DNA from: Dyella sp. RRB7
GTDB lineage: Bacteria > Pseudomonadota > Gammaproteobacteria > Xanthomonadales > Rhodanobacteraceae
Reading direction: 5' to 3'
Assembly: GCF_022761115.1 (NCBI RefSeq)
Contig: NZ_JAKWJS010000003.1
Coordinates: 310,001 to 374,000 of the forward strand
Length of the DNA stretch: 64,000 nucleotides
In this document: piece after piece, positions 9,844 to 19,984 of the stretch
How positions within the stretch are numbered: position 1 is the stretch's first letter
Layout: every line of letters starts with the position of its first letter
Position numbers and translations under genes: made by a program
The notes under the pieces: generated by a model
What the model was told of the DNA's origin: nothing
Seen by the model: only the letters and a program-made list of their open reading frames with translations
Database searches by the model: none

Positions 9844-9992
9844 GGCATGAACTCCCACATAGTGTTCGTAGGCATGTAACGCTCGAGGCGTCCAGGCATC
9901 GCAGCGTGGTAGGTGGTCCTGGTTCAACGGCGTTCAGCAGGCCGGAGCGGATGCGCACCTGTTCACGTATTGCGCGGCCGGAGGCCCCGCCG

Positions 9993-11132
9993 TCAAGCCA
10001 TCTGGCTGATGGTCTTGCGAAAACGCACCAGGGCAACGCCGAACAGCACGCTGCCGATGCCGATCAGGGCGAGGCATTGCGGCCACACCACTTCCAGGCC
10101 GGCACCACGATACAGGATCGCCTGGGCCGCCGAGACGAAATGGGTGGTGGGGGCGGCCAGCATCACGTCCTGCACGAATGCGGGCATGCTCTCGCGCGGG
10201 GTGGTGCCGCCGGAGAGCAGTTCCAGCGGCACCAGCACCAATACCAGCAGCATGCCGAACTGCGGCATGGAGCGCGCGACCGTCGCCAGGAAAATGCCCA
10301 TCGACGTGGTGGCGAACAGATGCAGCATGGTGGCCAGCATGAACAGCGCGATCGAACCCTGTACCGGCACCTGCATGGCACCCTGCACCACCAGGACCAG
10401 GGCGACCAGTGCCGCCAGTGCCACCACCAGGCCCATCGACCACACTTTGGCCAGCATGATCTCGAACGGCGTCACCGGCATCACCAACAGATGCTCGATG
10501 GTACCGTGCTCTCGCTCGCGTATCAGCGCGGCGCCGGTGAGGATGATCGAAAGCATGGTGACGTTGTTGATGATCTCCATCAGCGCGCCGAACCAGCTTT
10601 CCTCCAGGTTCGGATTGAAGCGCATATGCAGCACCAGCTCGACCGGCGGCGCCGGATCACCACGATGGCGCTGCAGGAATTCATTGATCTCGCTGCTGAT
10701 GATCTGCTGGATGTAGCCGTTGCCGGTAAACGCCTGGCTCATGCGGGTGGCGTCGATATTCAACTGCAACGTCGGCGCCCTGCCCGCCAGGACGTCGCGC
10801 TGGAAATCCGGCGGAATGTCCAGTACGAACGTGTAGCGGCCGTTGTCCATGCCGGCGTCCATCTCGGCCAGGGTGATCAGCTCCGGACGGCGAAAGTGCG
10901 GCGGGTAGAACGCCGACCCGATCTGCGCCGACAGCGGCGATGCATCCTCGTCGACGATCGCGATGGTGGCGTTATGCAGGGTCTCCGGCAACGCCGTGGC
11001 GGCCACGTAGATCGATACCGTGAAGGTATAGGCGATCAGCACCAGCATCATCGGATCGCGGATCAGGCTCCACAGCTCCTTTACGCCGAGGCGGAAAATC
11101 GCGGCCCATTGAGTGCGCAGGTCGAGTCTCAC
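9993..11132 (-). CDS. yhhJ: ABC-2 type permease, YhhJ-like
   Basis: Second membrane subunit of the exporter. The 379-residue protein has an N-terminal transmembrane helix (PMMLVLIAYTFTVSIYVAA), a large periplasmic loop and then five or so C-terminal helices containing the ABC-2 signature region IREREHGTIEHLLVMPVTPFE. The GTG start at 11132 follows GAGGAGG by 6 bases, and the rbbA stop is 11 bases upstream, so translation is coupled. The gene order adaptor-RbbA-YhhJ reproduces the E. coli yhiI-rbbA-yhhJ locus. Confidence 0.9.
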   Translation of the reverse strand: MRLDLRTQWAAIFRLGVKELWSLIRDPMMLVLIAYTFTVSIYVAATALPETLHNATIAIVDEDASPLSAQIGSAFYPPHFRRPELITLAEMDAGMDNGRYTFVLDIPPDFQRDVLAGRAPTLQLNIDATRMSQAFTGNGYIQQIISSEINEFLQRHRGDPAPPVELVLHMRFNPNLEESWFGALMEIINNVTMLSIILTGAALIREREHGTIEHLLVMPVTPFEIMLAKVWSMGLVVALAALVALVLVVQGAMQVPVQGSIALFMLATMLHLFATTSMGIFLATVARSMPQFGMLLVLVLVPLELLSGGTTPRESMPAFVQDVMLAAPTTHFVSAAQAILYRGAGLEVVWPQCLALIGIGSVLFGVALVRFRKTISQMA

Positions 11133-11143
11133 CGGCCGCCTCC

Positions 11144-13900
11144 TCAGCGTTCCTGCTTGTCGAGCAGGAGCAACGCCGCGCCCAGGATCACCGGCAACGC
11201 CAGCAGCAGGGCCAAGAACGAACCACCCAAATCGCCAAGGGTCAGCGCCTTGCTGAACACGCCGCGGCTGATCGTCAGGAAATGGGTGGCCGGATACACC
11301 GCGCCGATCGCCGCGCCCATGCCCTCCAGCGAGGAAACCGGGTTGATCAGGCCAGAGAACTGCACGCAAGGGATGATGGTGCCGATCATGGTCACGAACA
11401 TCGCCGCAATCTGGCTGCGGGTGAACGTCGAGGCGAACAATCCGAAGCTGGTCGAGCAGCCCACGAAAATCAGCGCGGCCAAGCTGAGCGTGGCGAAGCT
11501 GCCCTTGACCGGCACGCCGAACACCGTCACCGCCAGCAGCGACATCAGCAGGAAGTTGAACATGGCCAACACCACGTAAGGCAACTGCTTGCCGAGCAGG
11601 AATTCCGCGCGGGTCACCGGCGTGGTGTAGAAGTTGAGGATCGAACCCAGTTCTTTCTCGCGCACCACCGAGAGTGCCGTCAGCATGGCGGGGATCATCA
11701 TCAGCAGCAGCGGAATCACCGCTGGCACCATCGCCGGCAGGCTCTTCACATCGGGGTTGTAGCGGTAGCGGGTTTCGATGCTTGCCGGCCCGCCCAGGCG
11801 CAAGCCGAGCCGGTGCTGCGCCATGTCGGCCAGCCAGTCCTGATGCATCGCCTGCACATAACCGCGTACGGTTTCGGCGCGGGTGGGCATGGCGCCATCC
11901 ACCCAGGCGCCGATCTGCGCGTCGTCGCCTCGTTCCAGGCTACGGCCGAAGCCCGAAGGGATTTCGATCGCCAGGGCGAGTTCGCCAGTACGCATGCGCC
12001 GATCCAGGTCGGTGTAGTCGGAAATCGGCGGCTTCTCCACGAAATAGCGTGAGCCGGACAGGTTGAGCGCGTAGGCCTGGCTGAGCGCTGTCTGGTCGCG
12101 ATCCAGCACGGCATACGGCAGATCCTCCACGTCCAGGCTAATGCCATAGCCGATGATGAACATCAGCACCGCCGTTCCCAGCAGCGCCAAGGTCGCGCGC
12201 ACCGGATCGCGGCACAATTCCAGGGTTTCGCGCAGGGCATAGCTCAGGGCCCGACTGACGCTGAAGCGCAGGCGCCGCACCGGCTTCGGCGTTGGCGCCT
12301 CGCGCAGGGCCGGCGGCGCGGCGGCGGGCGCTTCATCGGCGCCGGGCTCATCCGCACTGGCTTCCTTCAGATAGGCAATGAAGGCCTGCTCGAGGGAGTC
12401 CGCATGGCGCGCTTGCACCAGCGCATCCGGACGATCGCTGACCAGCACGCGGCCGGCGTGCATCAGCGAGATGCGGTCGCAGCGCTCGGCCTCGTTCATG
12501 AAATGAGTGGAGATGAAGATGGTGACGCCGTCCTGGCGCGCCAGGTCGATCATCAGCTGCCAGAACATGTCGCGCGCCACCGGGTCCACGCCAGAGGTAG
12601 GCTCGTCGAGGATCAGCAGTTCCGGCCGGTGCACCACCGCCACCGCCAGCGACAAGCGCTGGCGCATGCCCAATGGCAGGCGTTCGGGCAGACTGTCGCG
12701 CACCTCGCCCAGTCCGAAACGCTGCAGCAATTCCTCCACCCGTGGCCCGATCTCCGCCGCCGGCACCTGGAACAGCCGCGCATGCAACACCAGGTTCTGC
12801 CCCACCGTCAGCTCACCGTACAGCGAGAATGCCTGCGACATATAACCCACCCGACGGCGGGTGGCGAGGTCCTTCGGATCCACCTCCCGACCGAACAGCC
12901 AGGCCTGTCCCTCGCTGGCCGGCAGCAGGCCGGTGAGCATCTTCATGGTGGTGGTCTTGCCGCAGCCATTGGAGCCAAGGAAGCCGAAGATCTCGCCGCG
13001 ACGGATGCGGAAGTCCACGTGGTCCACCGCCGTGAAGTCACCGAAGCGCATGGTCAAACCGCGCGCCTCCACGGCCACCTGCCCGTCGGCATTCGCCGCC
13101 GGCGCCAGCGGTGGCACCACGACGGCCTGGTGGCCTTGCCGTCGCTCCGGCGGCAGCAGGGCGATGAACGCCCCCTCAAGGGTGGCCTCGCCGGTGCGTT
13201 CGCGCAGCGCGGCGGGCGTGCCAGTGGCGAGCACGCGGCCCTGGTCCATCGCGGCCAGCCAGTCGAAGCGTTCGGCCTCCTCCATGTAGGCCGTGGCAAC
13301 CAGCACGCTCATGGACGGACGCTGCGCGCGGATGCGCGCGATCAGCTCCCAGAACTGACTGCGCGAAAGCGGATCGACGCCGGTGGTCGGCTCGTCCAGG
13401 ATCAGCAGGTCCGGATCGTGGATCAACGCGCAGCACAGCCCCAGCTTCTGTTTCATGCCGCCGGACAGTTTGCCGGCCGGGCGCGACAGGAACGGCCTGA
13501 GGCCGGTGCTGGCGGTCAGCGAGTCGATGCGCCGCCGGCGCTCGGCGGCGCCATGGCCGAACAGGCGGCCGAAGAACTGCAGGTTCTCTTCCACCGACAA
13601 GGTGGGATACAGATTGCGCCCCAGGCCCTGTGGCATATAGGCGATGCGTGGACACACGGTGGCGCGGTAGCGGGCATCGGCGATATCGCCGCCAAGCACG
13701 GTGACACGCCCACCCTGGAGCTTGCGCGCACCGGCGGCCAGCGCGAGCAAACTGGATTTGCCCACGCCGTCCGGGCCGATCAGTCCGGCCATGCAGCCGC
13801 CCGGCAAATCCAGGCTGACGTCGTCCAGCGCCAGCACCTTGCGATAACGCAGGCTGACCCCGGCAAAGCTGGCCGCGGGAGCGTGTTGCGATTCGGCCAT
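11144..13900 (-). CDS. rbbA: RbbA-type double ABC ATPase fused to ABC-2 permease
   Basis: The 918-residue product (E. coli RbbA is about 911) carries two ABC ATPase domains followed by a six-helix ABC-2 membrane domain from about residue 540. Domain 1 has Walker [10 protein letters not shown] near residue 42, signature LSGGMKQK and Walker [14 protein letters not shown]. Domain 2 has Walker [10 protein letters not shown] near 310, a degenerate signature LPLGMRQR and [14 protein letters not shown]. coli RbbA has been described as ribosome-associated, but here the flanking adaptor and outer-membrane factor argue for efflux. It starts 5 bases after the adaptor stop. Confidence 0.94.
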   Translation of the reverse strand: MAESQHAPAASFAGVSLRYRKVLALDDVSLDLPGGCMAGLIGPDGVGKSSLLALAAGARKLQGGRVTVLGGDIADARYRATVCPRIAYMPQGLGRNLYPTLSVEENLQFFGRLFGHGAAERRRRIDSLTASTGLRPFLSRPAGKLSGGMKQKLGLCCALIHDPDLLILDEPTTGVDPLSRSQFWELIARIRAQRPSMSVLVATAYMEEAERFDWLAAMDQGRVLATGTPAALRERTGEATLEGAFIALLPPERRQGHQAVVVPPLAPAANADGQVAVEARGLTMRFGDFTAVDHVDFRIRRGEIFGFLGSNGCGKTTTMKMLTGLLPASEGQAWLFGREVDPKDLATRRRVGYMSQAFSLYGELTVGQNLVLHARLFQVPAAEIGPRVEELLQRFGLGEVRDSLPERLPLGMRQRLSLAVAVVHRPELLILDEPTSGVDPVARDMFWQLMIDLARQDGVTIFISTHFMNEAERCDRISLMHAGRVLVSDRPDALVQARHADSLEQAFIAYLKEASADEPGADEAPAAAPPALREAPTPKPVRRLRFSVSRALSYALRETLELCRDPVRATLALLGTAVLMFIIGYGISLDVEDLPYAVLDRDQTALSQAYALNLSGSRYFVEKPPISDYTDLDRRMRTGELALAIEIPSGFGRSLERGDDAQIGAWVDGAMPTRAETVRGYVQAMHQDWLADMAQHRLGLRLGGPASIETRYRYNPDVKSLPAMVPAVIPLLLMMIPAMLTALSVVREKELGSILNFYTTPVTRAEFLLGKQLPYVVLAMFNFLLMSLLAVTVFGVPVKGSFATLSLAALIFVGCSTSFGLFASTFTRSQIAAMFVTMIGTIIPCVQFSGLINPVSSLEGMGAAIGAVYPATHFLTISRGVFSKALTLGDLGGSFLALLLALPVILGAALLLLDKQER

Positions 13901-13905
13901 GATGG

Positions 13906-14976
13906 CTAGGGCACCCGCACAGCGAGTTCAGCCGGCCATTCGGCATGGCTGTCCTGCTTGATCCAGGCCACGCCAGGCAAACCGGTCTTCACCAGCTTCA
14001 GGTGCTTGCTCAGCAGTTCGCGATCGATCTGCGCCTTGACCCGGAACATCAGCTTCTGCCGTTCGCTGGCGGTCTCCACCGTCTTCGGGGTGAATTGCGC
14101 GGTACTGGCCACAAACGACACCTTGGCCGGGATCACGTATTGCGGCGCCGCGTCGAGCACGATCCGCACCTCGCTCCCCATGGCCAATCGCCCGGCGGCG
14201 GCCTCGGGCACGAAGAACGTCATATAGACGTCCGACAAGTCGACCAGGTTGAGCACGCGCCCGCCTCCGCCCAGCACTTCGCCTGGCTGGGCGATGCGGT
14301 ATTGCACCCGGCCGTCGCGGGGCGCAGTCAGCTCGCTATCGTCGATGTCGGCGTTGACCCGCGCCACCGTGGCGTCGGCGGCCTTGACCGTGGACTGCGC
14401 ACCCAGCACCTGGGTACGCGCGGCGGTAACGGCCGCCTCCGCGGCATTGACTTGGGCGCGCGCCGCATTCAATCCGGCTTCGGCGCCGCGCACGCGGGCG
14501 CGGTCGTCGTCCAGCTCCTGGACCGAGGAAGCGCCATCGCGCGACAAGGTCGTCGAGCGCGCAAACCTGCGCTGCGCGGCGTCCAGCTCGCTTTCGCGCA
14601 AGGCCACCTCGGCGAGCGATGTCTGGCGATCACTTTCGCGCATGGCCACCTGCGCTTGTGCGCTGGCCACCGCGGCCACGGCCTGCTGCTGCCGCGCCAC
14701 CGCCTCGTCCCGCTGCGCCTCCAGCGACTGAATCTGCATGTGCCCGAGCACCTGCCCCGCGCTGACGAAGTCGCCTTCGTCGACGAGGATGTCCTGCACC
14801 CGGCCGGGCAGCTTGGTGGCCACGTCGATTTCGGTCGCCTCAATGCGGCCATTGCCGCTGACGAAGCCGTCGCCGGGTCCGCGCGGACGCAGCGCCTGCC
14901 ACGACAACCAGGCAACGGCCGCAAGCGCGGCAACCACCAGCAAGGCAATCCATCGGTGTTTGAGAGTCGGATTCAT
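13906..14976 (-). CDS. yhiI: HlyD-family periplasmic adaptor (membrane fusion protein)
   Basis: The 356-residue adaptor connects an inner-membrane ABC exporter with an outer-membrane factor. One N-terminal helix ([18 protein letters not shown]) anchors it. The lipoyl half-motifs are [17 protein letters not shown] and [17 protein letters not shown], split by a long Ala/Gln-rich coiled-coil hairpin (about residues 85-215). A beta-barrel domain follows. The ATG at 14976 overlaps the upstream stop as ATGA. Symbol is by similarity of locus to E. coli yhiI. Confidence 0.93.
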   Translation of the reverse strand: MNPTLKHRWIALLVVAALAAVAWLSWQALRPRGPGDGFVSGNGRIEATEIDVATKLPGRVQDILVDEGDFVSAGQVLGHMQIQSLEAQRDEAVARQQQAVAAVASAQAQVAMRESDRQTSLAEVALRESELDAAQRRFARSTTLSRDGASSVQELDDDRARVRGAEAGLNAARAQVNAAEAAVTAARTQVLGAQSTVKAADATVARVNADIDDSELTAPRDGRVQYRIAQPGEVLGGGGRVLNLVDLSDVYMTFFVPEAAAGRLAMGSEVRIVLDAAPQYVIPAKVSFVASTAQFTPKTVETASERQKLMFRVKAQIDRELLSKHLKLVKTGLPGVAWIKQDSHAEWPAELAVRVP

Positions 14977-16424
14977 GGTTGGCTCGCGCCGGAAACGGAA
15001 GATGGGCTGGTGGACGCCTCGCGCAGGCCTCCGCCAAGTGCGGCATATAACCCGACCCTGCTGGACAACAGGGCGCGGCGCAATTGCACCAGTTGCTGCT
15101 GCGCGCTGAGCAGGTCGCGTTGCGCGTCCAGCACTTCGAGGAAGGAGGCGGAACCGGCATCGAAGCGCAGCTTGGACAGCCGCGCACGCTCGGTCTGCAC
15201 GTCCAGCGCCGTTTGCGCGATGACGACCTGCTCGGCCAGCCAATGGCGTGCGGACAAGGCGTCCGACACGTCGCGGAAAGCGCCCTGCACGGTCTGCTCG
15301 TAGTGGGCCACGGCCTCATCGCGACGGGCATTGTTCAAGTCGAGATTGCGGCGCAGCTTGCCGCCCTCGAACAGCGGCAAGGAAATGCTGGGCGCGAAGA
15401 TCCAGGCATGGGTGCCGGCATCGAACAGCTGGTTCAATTCGTCACTGGCACTGCCGTAGGCACCGGTCAACGCGACGCGCGGAAAAAACGCGGCACGCGC
15501 CGCGCCGATATTGGCGTCGGCCGCCCGCAATTGGTATTCGGCGGCAAGGATGTCGGGACGCCGGGTCAGCAGGTCTGACGGTAAGCCCGGGCTGAGGTCG
15601 GCAAGCAAGCGGTTCTCGTCCAGCGGCTCGGCGATCGGCGGCAATTCCAGCGGTTGGCCAACCAGCAGGGTCAGCGCATGCGCCTGCACCTCGCGCGCCT
15701 GCCGCAGCTGCGCACCCAGCGCCTCGGCCTGGGTCAGCAGGGTCTGCACCTGGGTGAGGTTGAGGCGGGAGGTAGCCCCCACTTCGACCCGCCGAGAAAA
15801 GATGCGCAAGGTCTCGCGGCGGCTGTCGATGGTTTGCTGGGCCAGGAAGATGCGTTCATCCAGTTCGCGCAGGCTCAGCCAGTCGTTGGCGACCTGGGCG
15901 ATCAGGCTCAGCGCCAGGGCCCGTTGCGCAGCCCTGGAAGCCAAATAGTTATCCCGCGCGGCATCGTTCAGATTGCGCAGGCGCCCCCAAAAATCCAGCT
16001 CCCAGCTCGACGCCACTGCGCCGGCCTGATACTGCTCCAGCGACAGCGGCACACCGAGTGGATCGGCGCCAGCCGGAAGGCGCGCACGAATCTCGCCCAC
16101 GCTGGCATTCAAGGCCGGAAACAAGTCGGCGCGCTGGATGCCGTAAGCCGCGCGGGCCTGTTCCACTCGCGACGCCGCCACGCGCAGGTCGCGATTGTTC
16201 TCCAGTGCCTGAGCGATCAACTGCCGCAGCCGCGGATCGGTGAAATAGTCCTGCCAATCGGTGGCGGCCGCATCGAGACCGCTTGAAACCTCGACATCGG
16301 GGTAATGCGCGGCGACCGGCAGTGCCGGGGCCCGGTAGTCGGGCGCCATGGAGACGCAACCGGCAAGCACGCCCGCGGCAGCGAGACAGCCAAGCCGGAC
16401 CACCCATATCGATGCTCGCCTCAT
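14973..16424 (-). CDS. outer-membrane efflux lipoprotein, NodT/OprM family
   Basis: The 483-residue product is the TolC-like trimeric exit duct of the efflux system. The signal peptide ends in the lipobox VLAGC, so it is lipid-anchored. It has two OEP repeats, with helical segments (NNRDLRVAASRVEQARAAYG; NIGAARAAFFPRVALTGAYG) typical of NodT. The start at 16424 gives a clean signal peptide. It is the first gene of the four-gene minus-strand operon and overlaps the adaptor by 4 bp. Having its own outer-membrane factor makes this locus a self-contained tripartite exporter. Confidence 0.94.
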   Translation of the reverse strand: MRRASIWVVRLGCLAAAGVLAGCVSMAPDYRAPALPVAAHYPDVEVSSGLDAAATDWQDYFTDPRLRQLIAQALENNRDLRVAASRVEQARAAYGIQRADLFPALNASVGEIRARLPAGADPLGVPLSLEQYQAGAVASSWELDFWGRLRNLNDAARDNYLASRAAQRALALSLIAQVANDWLSLRELDERIFLAQQTIDSRRETLRIFSRRVEVGATSRLNLTQVQTLLTQAEALGAQLRQAREVQAHALTLLVGQPLELPPIAEPLDENRLLADLSPGLPSDLLTRRPDILAAEYQLRAADANIGAARAAFFPRVALTGAYGSASDELNQLFDAGTHAWIFAPSISLPLFEGGKLRRNLDLNNARRDEAVAHYEQTVQGAFRDVSDALSARHWLAEQVVIAQTALDVQTERARLSKLRFDAGSASFLEVLDAQRDLLSAQQQLVQLRRALLSSRVGLYAALGGGLREASTSPSSVSGASQP

Positions 16425-16753
16425 GCACGCACCAACGGAGCGCACGGCCACATGGACCGGCAACCCCGCAAAGACCGGCAATCGTCCCCCTGCCGGACCG
16501 GGATGGAGGCCGTCCCCGGCCTCTCACGCTTAAGCTTGGATGAGCAACACCTTGCGCCGCAACACTACGTGGCCAAATGTCGCAAGCATGTCACGAGGCC
16601 CCGCGAAGCTTTAACTTCAGTACCGTCGAATGGCTTGCGAACGGCCATGTTACGCTGCCTTGCAGCAAGCACCATTCACCACCGTTACGGCAAGGCGACA
16701 AGCGATTGTCGACTCGCCATGCGAAGCCGAGACGCTTCATTGGGAGATATGCC
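16425..16753. promoter_or_regulatory. divergent intergenic region between efflux operon and phaC
   Basis: These 329 bases separate two divergent operons and must hold both promoters. I could not assign a convincing sigma-70 pair on either strand. A GGGAG ribosome site at 16742-16746 serves the phaC ATG at 16754. No gene, repeat or RNA fold stands out. Confidence 0.5.
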
Positions 16754-18502
16754 ATGCCTGCCGCTACGCCTGCGTTGCCATCACCCACCCTCGGCGCACG
16801 TTTGGACCAGCGGGTCCACGCCGCACTGGCCCGCACCACCTTGTCGATCTCGCCCACCGCGGTTGCGCTGGCCTGGCTGGACTGGGCCATGCACCTGGCC
16901 GCGTCGCCCGGCAAGCGCCTCGCGCTGACCCGGCAGGCCTTGGAGGAAATGGCCGAGCTGGGGCGCTATGTCGCGCAGTCCTGCCAGTCCAGCGAGTTGC
17001 CCGTCCAGGCCTGCATCGCGCCAAGGGAACAGGATCGCCGCTTCGCTGCGCCCGAATGGCAGCAGTGGCCATTCGCCCCGATGCAGCAAGCATTCCTGCT
17101 GACCGAGCGCTGGTGGAATGACGCCACCCGGGAGATACGCGGGGTTTCGCCGCATCACCAGAACGTGGTGAACTTCGCCGCGCGGCAGTGGCTGGACATA
17201 TTCTCGCCCGGCAATTTTCCGCTCACCAATCCCCTGGTGCTCGAGCGCAGCCAGGAACAGGGCGGTGCCAATTTCGTCCGCGGCTACCTGCACTGGCTGG
17301 ACGACGTGCGCCGCTACGTGCAGGGCGAACCGCCCGCCGGAACGGAGCGGTTCCAGGTAGGCCGCGAGGTCGCCGTCACTCCCGGCAAGGTGGTGATGCG
17401 CAATGCGCTGGTGGAACTGATCCAGTACACCCCAACCACCGACAAGGTGCGCCCGGAGCCGGTGCTGATCGTGCCGGCATGGATCATGAAGTACTACATC
17501 CTGGACCTGTCGCCAGCCAACTCCCTGGTCAAGTACCTGGTCGACCAGGGCTACGTCGTGTTCTGCCTGTCATGGAAGAACCCCGGCCAGCACGAGCGCG
17601 ACCTGGCCATGCAGGACTACCTCGACCTGGGCCTGCGCGCAGCGCTCGACGCAGTGTCCGCGATCGTGCCAGGACGCAGGATCCACGCCACCGGCTACTG
17701 CCTGGGCGGCACCCTGCTGTCGATCGGCGCCGCGGCGATGGCTCGCGATGGCGACGAGCGCCTGGCGTCGCTCACCTTGTTTGCCGCGCAGACCGATTTC
17801 AGCGAGCCTGGCGAGCTGGCACTGTTCATCGACGACAGCGAAGTGGCCTATCTAGAAGACCAGATGGCGCGCACCGGCTACCTCACCGCGGGACAGATGG
17901 CCGGAGCATTCCAGATGCTGCGCTCCTACGACCTGTTGTGGTCGCGCATGGTCGGTGCATACCTGATGGGCGATGCCGAGCCGATGAACGACCTGATGGC
18001 CTGGAATGCCGACACCACGCGCATGCCGGCGAAGATGCATTCGCAGTATCTGCGCTGGCTGTTCCTGCAAAACGACCTGGCTTCGGAACGCTACCCGGTG
18101 GACGGCAAGCCGGTCGCGCTAAGCGATATCCATTTGCCCATCTTCTGCGTAGGTACGCAAACCGACCATGTGGCGCCTTGGCGCTCAGTGTACAAACTGC
18201 ATTACGAGACTGCGGCGGAACTCACCTTCGTGCTGACTTCCGGTGGCCACAACGCAGGCATCGTCAGCGAGCCGGGCCACCCGCACCGCAGCTACCAGTC
18301 GGCAACGCGCCCCGCGGGCGGCGCCTATCAGCCACCGGACGACTGGCTGACCACGGCGCCGCGGCAGGAGGGCTCGTGGTGGCCGGCCTGGTGCGCCTGG
18401 CTGGAGCAGCGCTCTGGCGAGCCGGTAGCGCCGCCGGCGCTGGGCGCGGCGGCCTACCCACCGCTGGCCGAGGCACCGGGAACCTATGTGCTGGAACGTT
18501 GA
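16754..18502 (+). CDS. phaC: class I poly(3-hydroxyalkanoate) synthase
   Basis: It polymerises (R)-3-hydroxyacyl-CoA into polyhydroxyalkanoate on granule surfaces. The 582 residues are close to the class I length (589 in Cupriavidus necator). The lipase-like box GYCLGGT holds the nucleophilic Cys316, and the catalytic Asp and His lie in GTQTDHVAPW and SGGHNAGI. The N-terminal domain carries the expected RWWNDATREI-type segment. The start at 16754 has GGGAG 7 bases upstream; a longer in-frame extension lacks this. It heads phaC > phaJ-ptb > ackA. Confidence 0.95.
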   Translation: MPAATPALPSPTLGARLDQRVHAALARTTLSISPTAVALAWLDWAMHLAASPGKRLALTRQALEEMAELGRYVAQSCQSSELPVQACIAPREQDRRFAAPEWQQWPFAPMQQAFLLTERWWNDATREIRGVSPHHQNVVNFAARQWLDIFSPGNFPLTNPLVLERSQEQGGANFVRGYLHWLDDVRRYVQGEPPAGTERFQVGREVAVTPGKVVMRNALVELIQYTPTTDKVRPEPVLIVPAWIMKYYILDLSPANSLVKYLVDQGYVVFCLSWKNPGQHERDLAMQDYLDLGLRAALDAVSAIVPGRRIHATGYCLGGTLLSIGAAAMARDGDERLASLTLFAAQTDFSEPGELALFIDDSEVAYLEDQMARTGYLTAGQMAGAFQMLRSYDLLWSRMVGAYLMGDAEPMNDLMAWNADTTRMPAKMHSQYLRWLFLQNDLASERYPVDGKPVALSDIHLPIFCVGTQTDHVAPWRSVYKLHYETAAELTFVLTSGGHNAGIVSEPGHPHRSYQSATRPAGGAYQPPDDWLTTAPRQEGSWWPAWCAWLEQRSGEPVAPPALGAAAYPPLAEAPGTYVLER

Positions 18503-18541
18503 AGCAAGCCCGTCCATCCCCATCCGACCGACAGGTACCGC

Positions 18542-19984
18542 ATGAACGACCTCGCCATTCCACCGTCGCGCACCGCCCCGGCTGGCGGCGATGAGCCACG
18601 CACGGTGCGGAACCGTGTTTTCGACGACATCGCCGTGGGTGACGAGGCCGCGCTGCAACGCAGCCTGACCGCCGCCGACATCCAATTGTTCGCCGTGCTG
18701 TCCGGTGACGTGAACCCGCAACACCTGGATCCGGCCTTCGCTGAATCGACCCGCTTCCATGGCGTGATCGCCCATGGCATGTGGGGCGCGGCGCTGATTT
18801 CCGCGGTGCTGGGCACGCGCCTGCCGGGACCGGGCACGATTTATCTGGGCCAGACCCTGCGCTTTCTCGCCCCGGTGCGGATCGGCGATACGCTGCAGGT
18901 GGCCGTGAAGGTCACCGCCAAGGATCCGGCCAGCAAGCGGCTGACGCTTGCCTGCCGCTGCACCAATCAGGACAGCAAGACCGTGATCGAAGGCGAGGCG
19001 CAGGTGATCGCCCCCACCGAACACATCGAGCGCAACCGCACCACCTTGCCGGAAGTGCGCCTGATCGATGGCGCCGGCAAGAGCCTGCTCGATTACGTGC
19101 GTCCGCTCGGCGCGGTGCGCACAGCGGTGGTGCACCCCTGCGACGAACCCAGCTTGTCGGCGATATTCGAAGCGCGCCGCGCCGGCCTGATCGAGCCCGT
19201 GCTGATTGCGCCTCGGGCCAGGCTGGAAGCACTAGCGGCACAGCACAAGTTCGACCTGAGCGGCGTGGCGATCGAAGACGTACCGCACAGCCACGCCGCC
19301 GCGGCGCGCGCGGTGGAACTGGCCGGCGCCGGCAAGGTGGAGGCGCTGATGAAAGGCAGCCTGCATACCGACGAACTGATGGGTGCCGTGGTCGCGCACG
19401 GCTCGCCGCTGCGCACCGAGCGGCGCATCTCCCATTGCTATCTGATGCATACGCCAGCCTATCCGCGGCCGTTCATCATTACCGATGCCGCGATCAATAT
19501 CGCGCCAGACCTCGACGCCAAGGCCGACATCATTCGCAACGCGGTGGAGCTGGCCCGCATCATCGGCGTGGAACGCCCGCGCGTGGCGATCCTCGCCGCC
19601 GTAGAGACGGTAAACGTGCGCATGCAGGCCACCCTGGACGCCGCGGCGCTGTGCAAGATGGCCGACCGCGGCCAGATTGCCGGGGCCACCCTGGATGGAC
19701 CGCTCGCCTTCGACAATGCAATCTCGGCCGCGGCGGCGCGCATCAAAGGCATCACTTCGCCCGTGGCCGGCATGGCCGACGTGCTGGTGGTGCCCGACCT
19801 GGAGAGCGGCAACATGCTGGCCAAGCAACTCGAATACCTGGGGGGCGCTTCCAGCGCGGGTATCGTGATGGGTGCGCGCGTGCCGATCATACTGACCAGC
19901 CGCGCGGACTCCGGCGAAACGCGGATCGCCTCCTGCGCCGTGGCCGCGCTGATCGCCCACAGCCACCGGCAGGCCATAGCGTGA
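18542..19984 (+). CDS. bifunctional enoyl-CoA hydratase / phosphate acyltransferase
   Basis: A 480-residue fusion. Residues 20-155 form a MaoC/PhaJ hot-dog hydratase with the hydratase-2 motif LSGDVNPQHLDPAFAES, containing catalytic Asp and His. Residues 170-480 form a phosphate acetyl/butyryl-transferase domain (MKGSLHTDELMGAVV, FIITDAAINIAPDLDAKADI). The first half can make (R)-3-hydroxyacyl-CoA for PhaC; the second exchanges acyl-CoA and phosphate to acyl-phosphate for the downstream kinase. It starts 39 bases after phaC and overlaps ackA. Confidence 0.94.
   Translation: MNDLAIPPSRTAPAGGDEPRTVRNRVFDDIAVGDEAALQRSLTAADIQLFAVLSGDVNPQHLDPAFAESTRFHGVIAHGMWGAALISAVLGTRLPGPGTIYLGQTLRFLAPVRIGDTLQVAVKVTAKDPASKRLTLACRCTNQDSKTVIEGEAQVIAPTEHIERNRTTLPEVRLIDGAGKSLLDYVRPLGAVRTAVVHPCDEPSLSAIFEARRAGLIEPVLIAPRARLEALAAQHKFDLSGVAIEDVPHSHAAAARAVELAGAGKVEALMKGSLHTDELMGAVVAHGSPLRTERRISHCYLMHTPAYPRPFIITDAAINIAPDLDAKADIIRNAVELARIIGVERPRVAILAAVETVNVRMQATLDAAALCKMADRGQIAGATLDGPLAFDNAISAAAARIKGITSPVAGMADVLVVPDLESGNMLAKQLEYLGGASSAGIVMGARVPIILTSRADSGETRIASCAVAALIAHSHRQAIA

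Noticed and set aside
9690..11579. 629-codon plus-strand ORF across the permease genes
   Set aside because: It lies antisense to yhhJ and rbbA, has no ribosome site, and its protein is a low-complexity Arg/His/Gln shadow caused by high GC3.
18781..19980. N-terminal extension of the acetate kinase frame
   Set aside because: It overlaps the phaJ-ptb fusion; the family starts at the GTG 19981.
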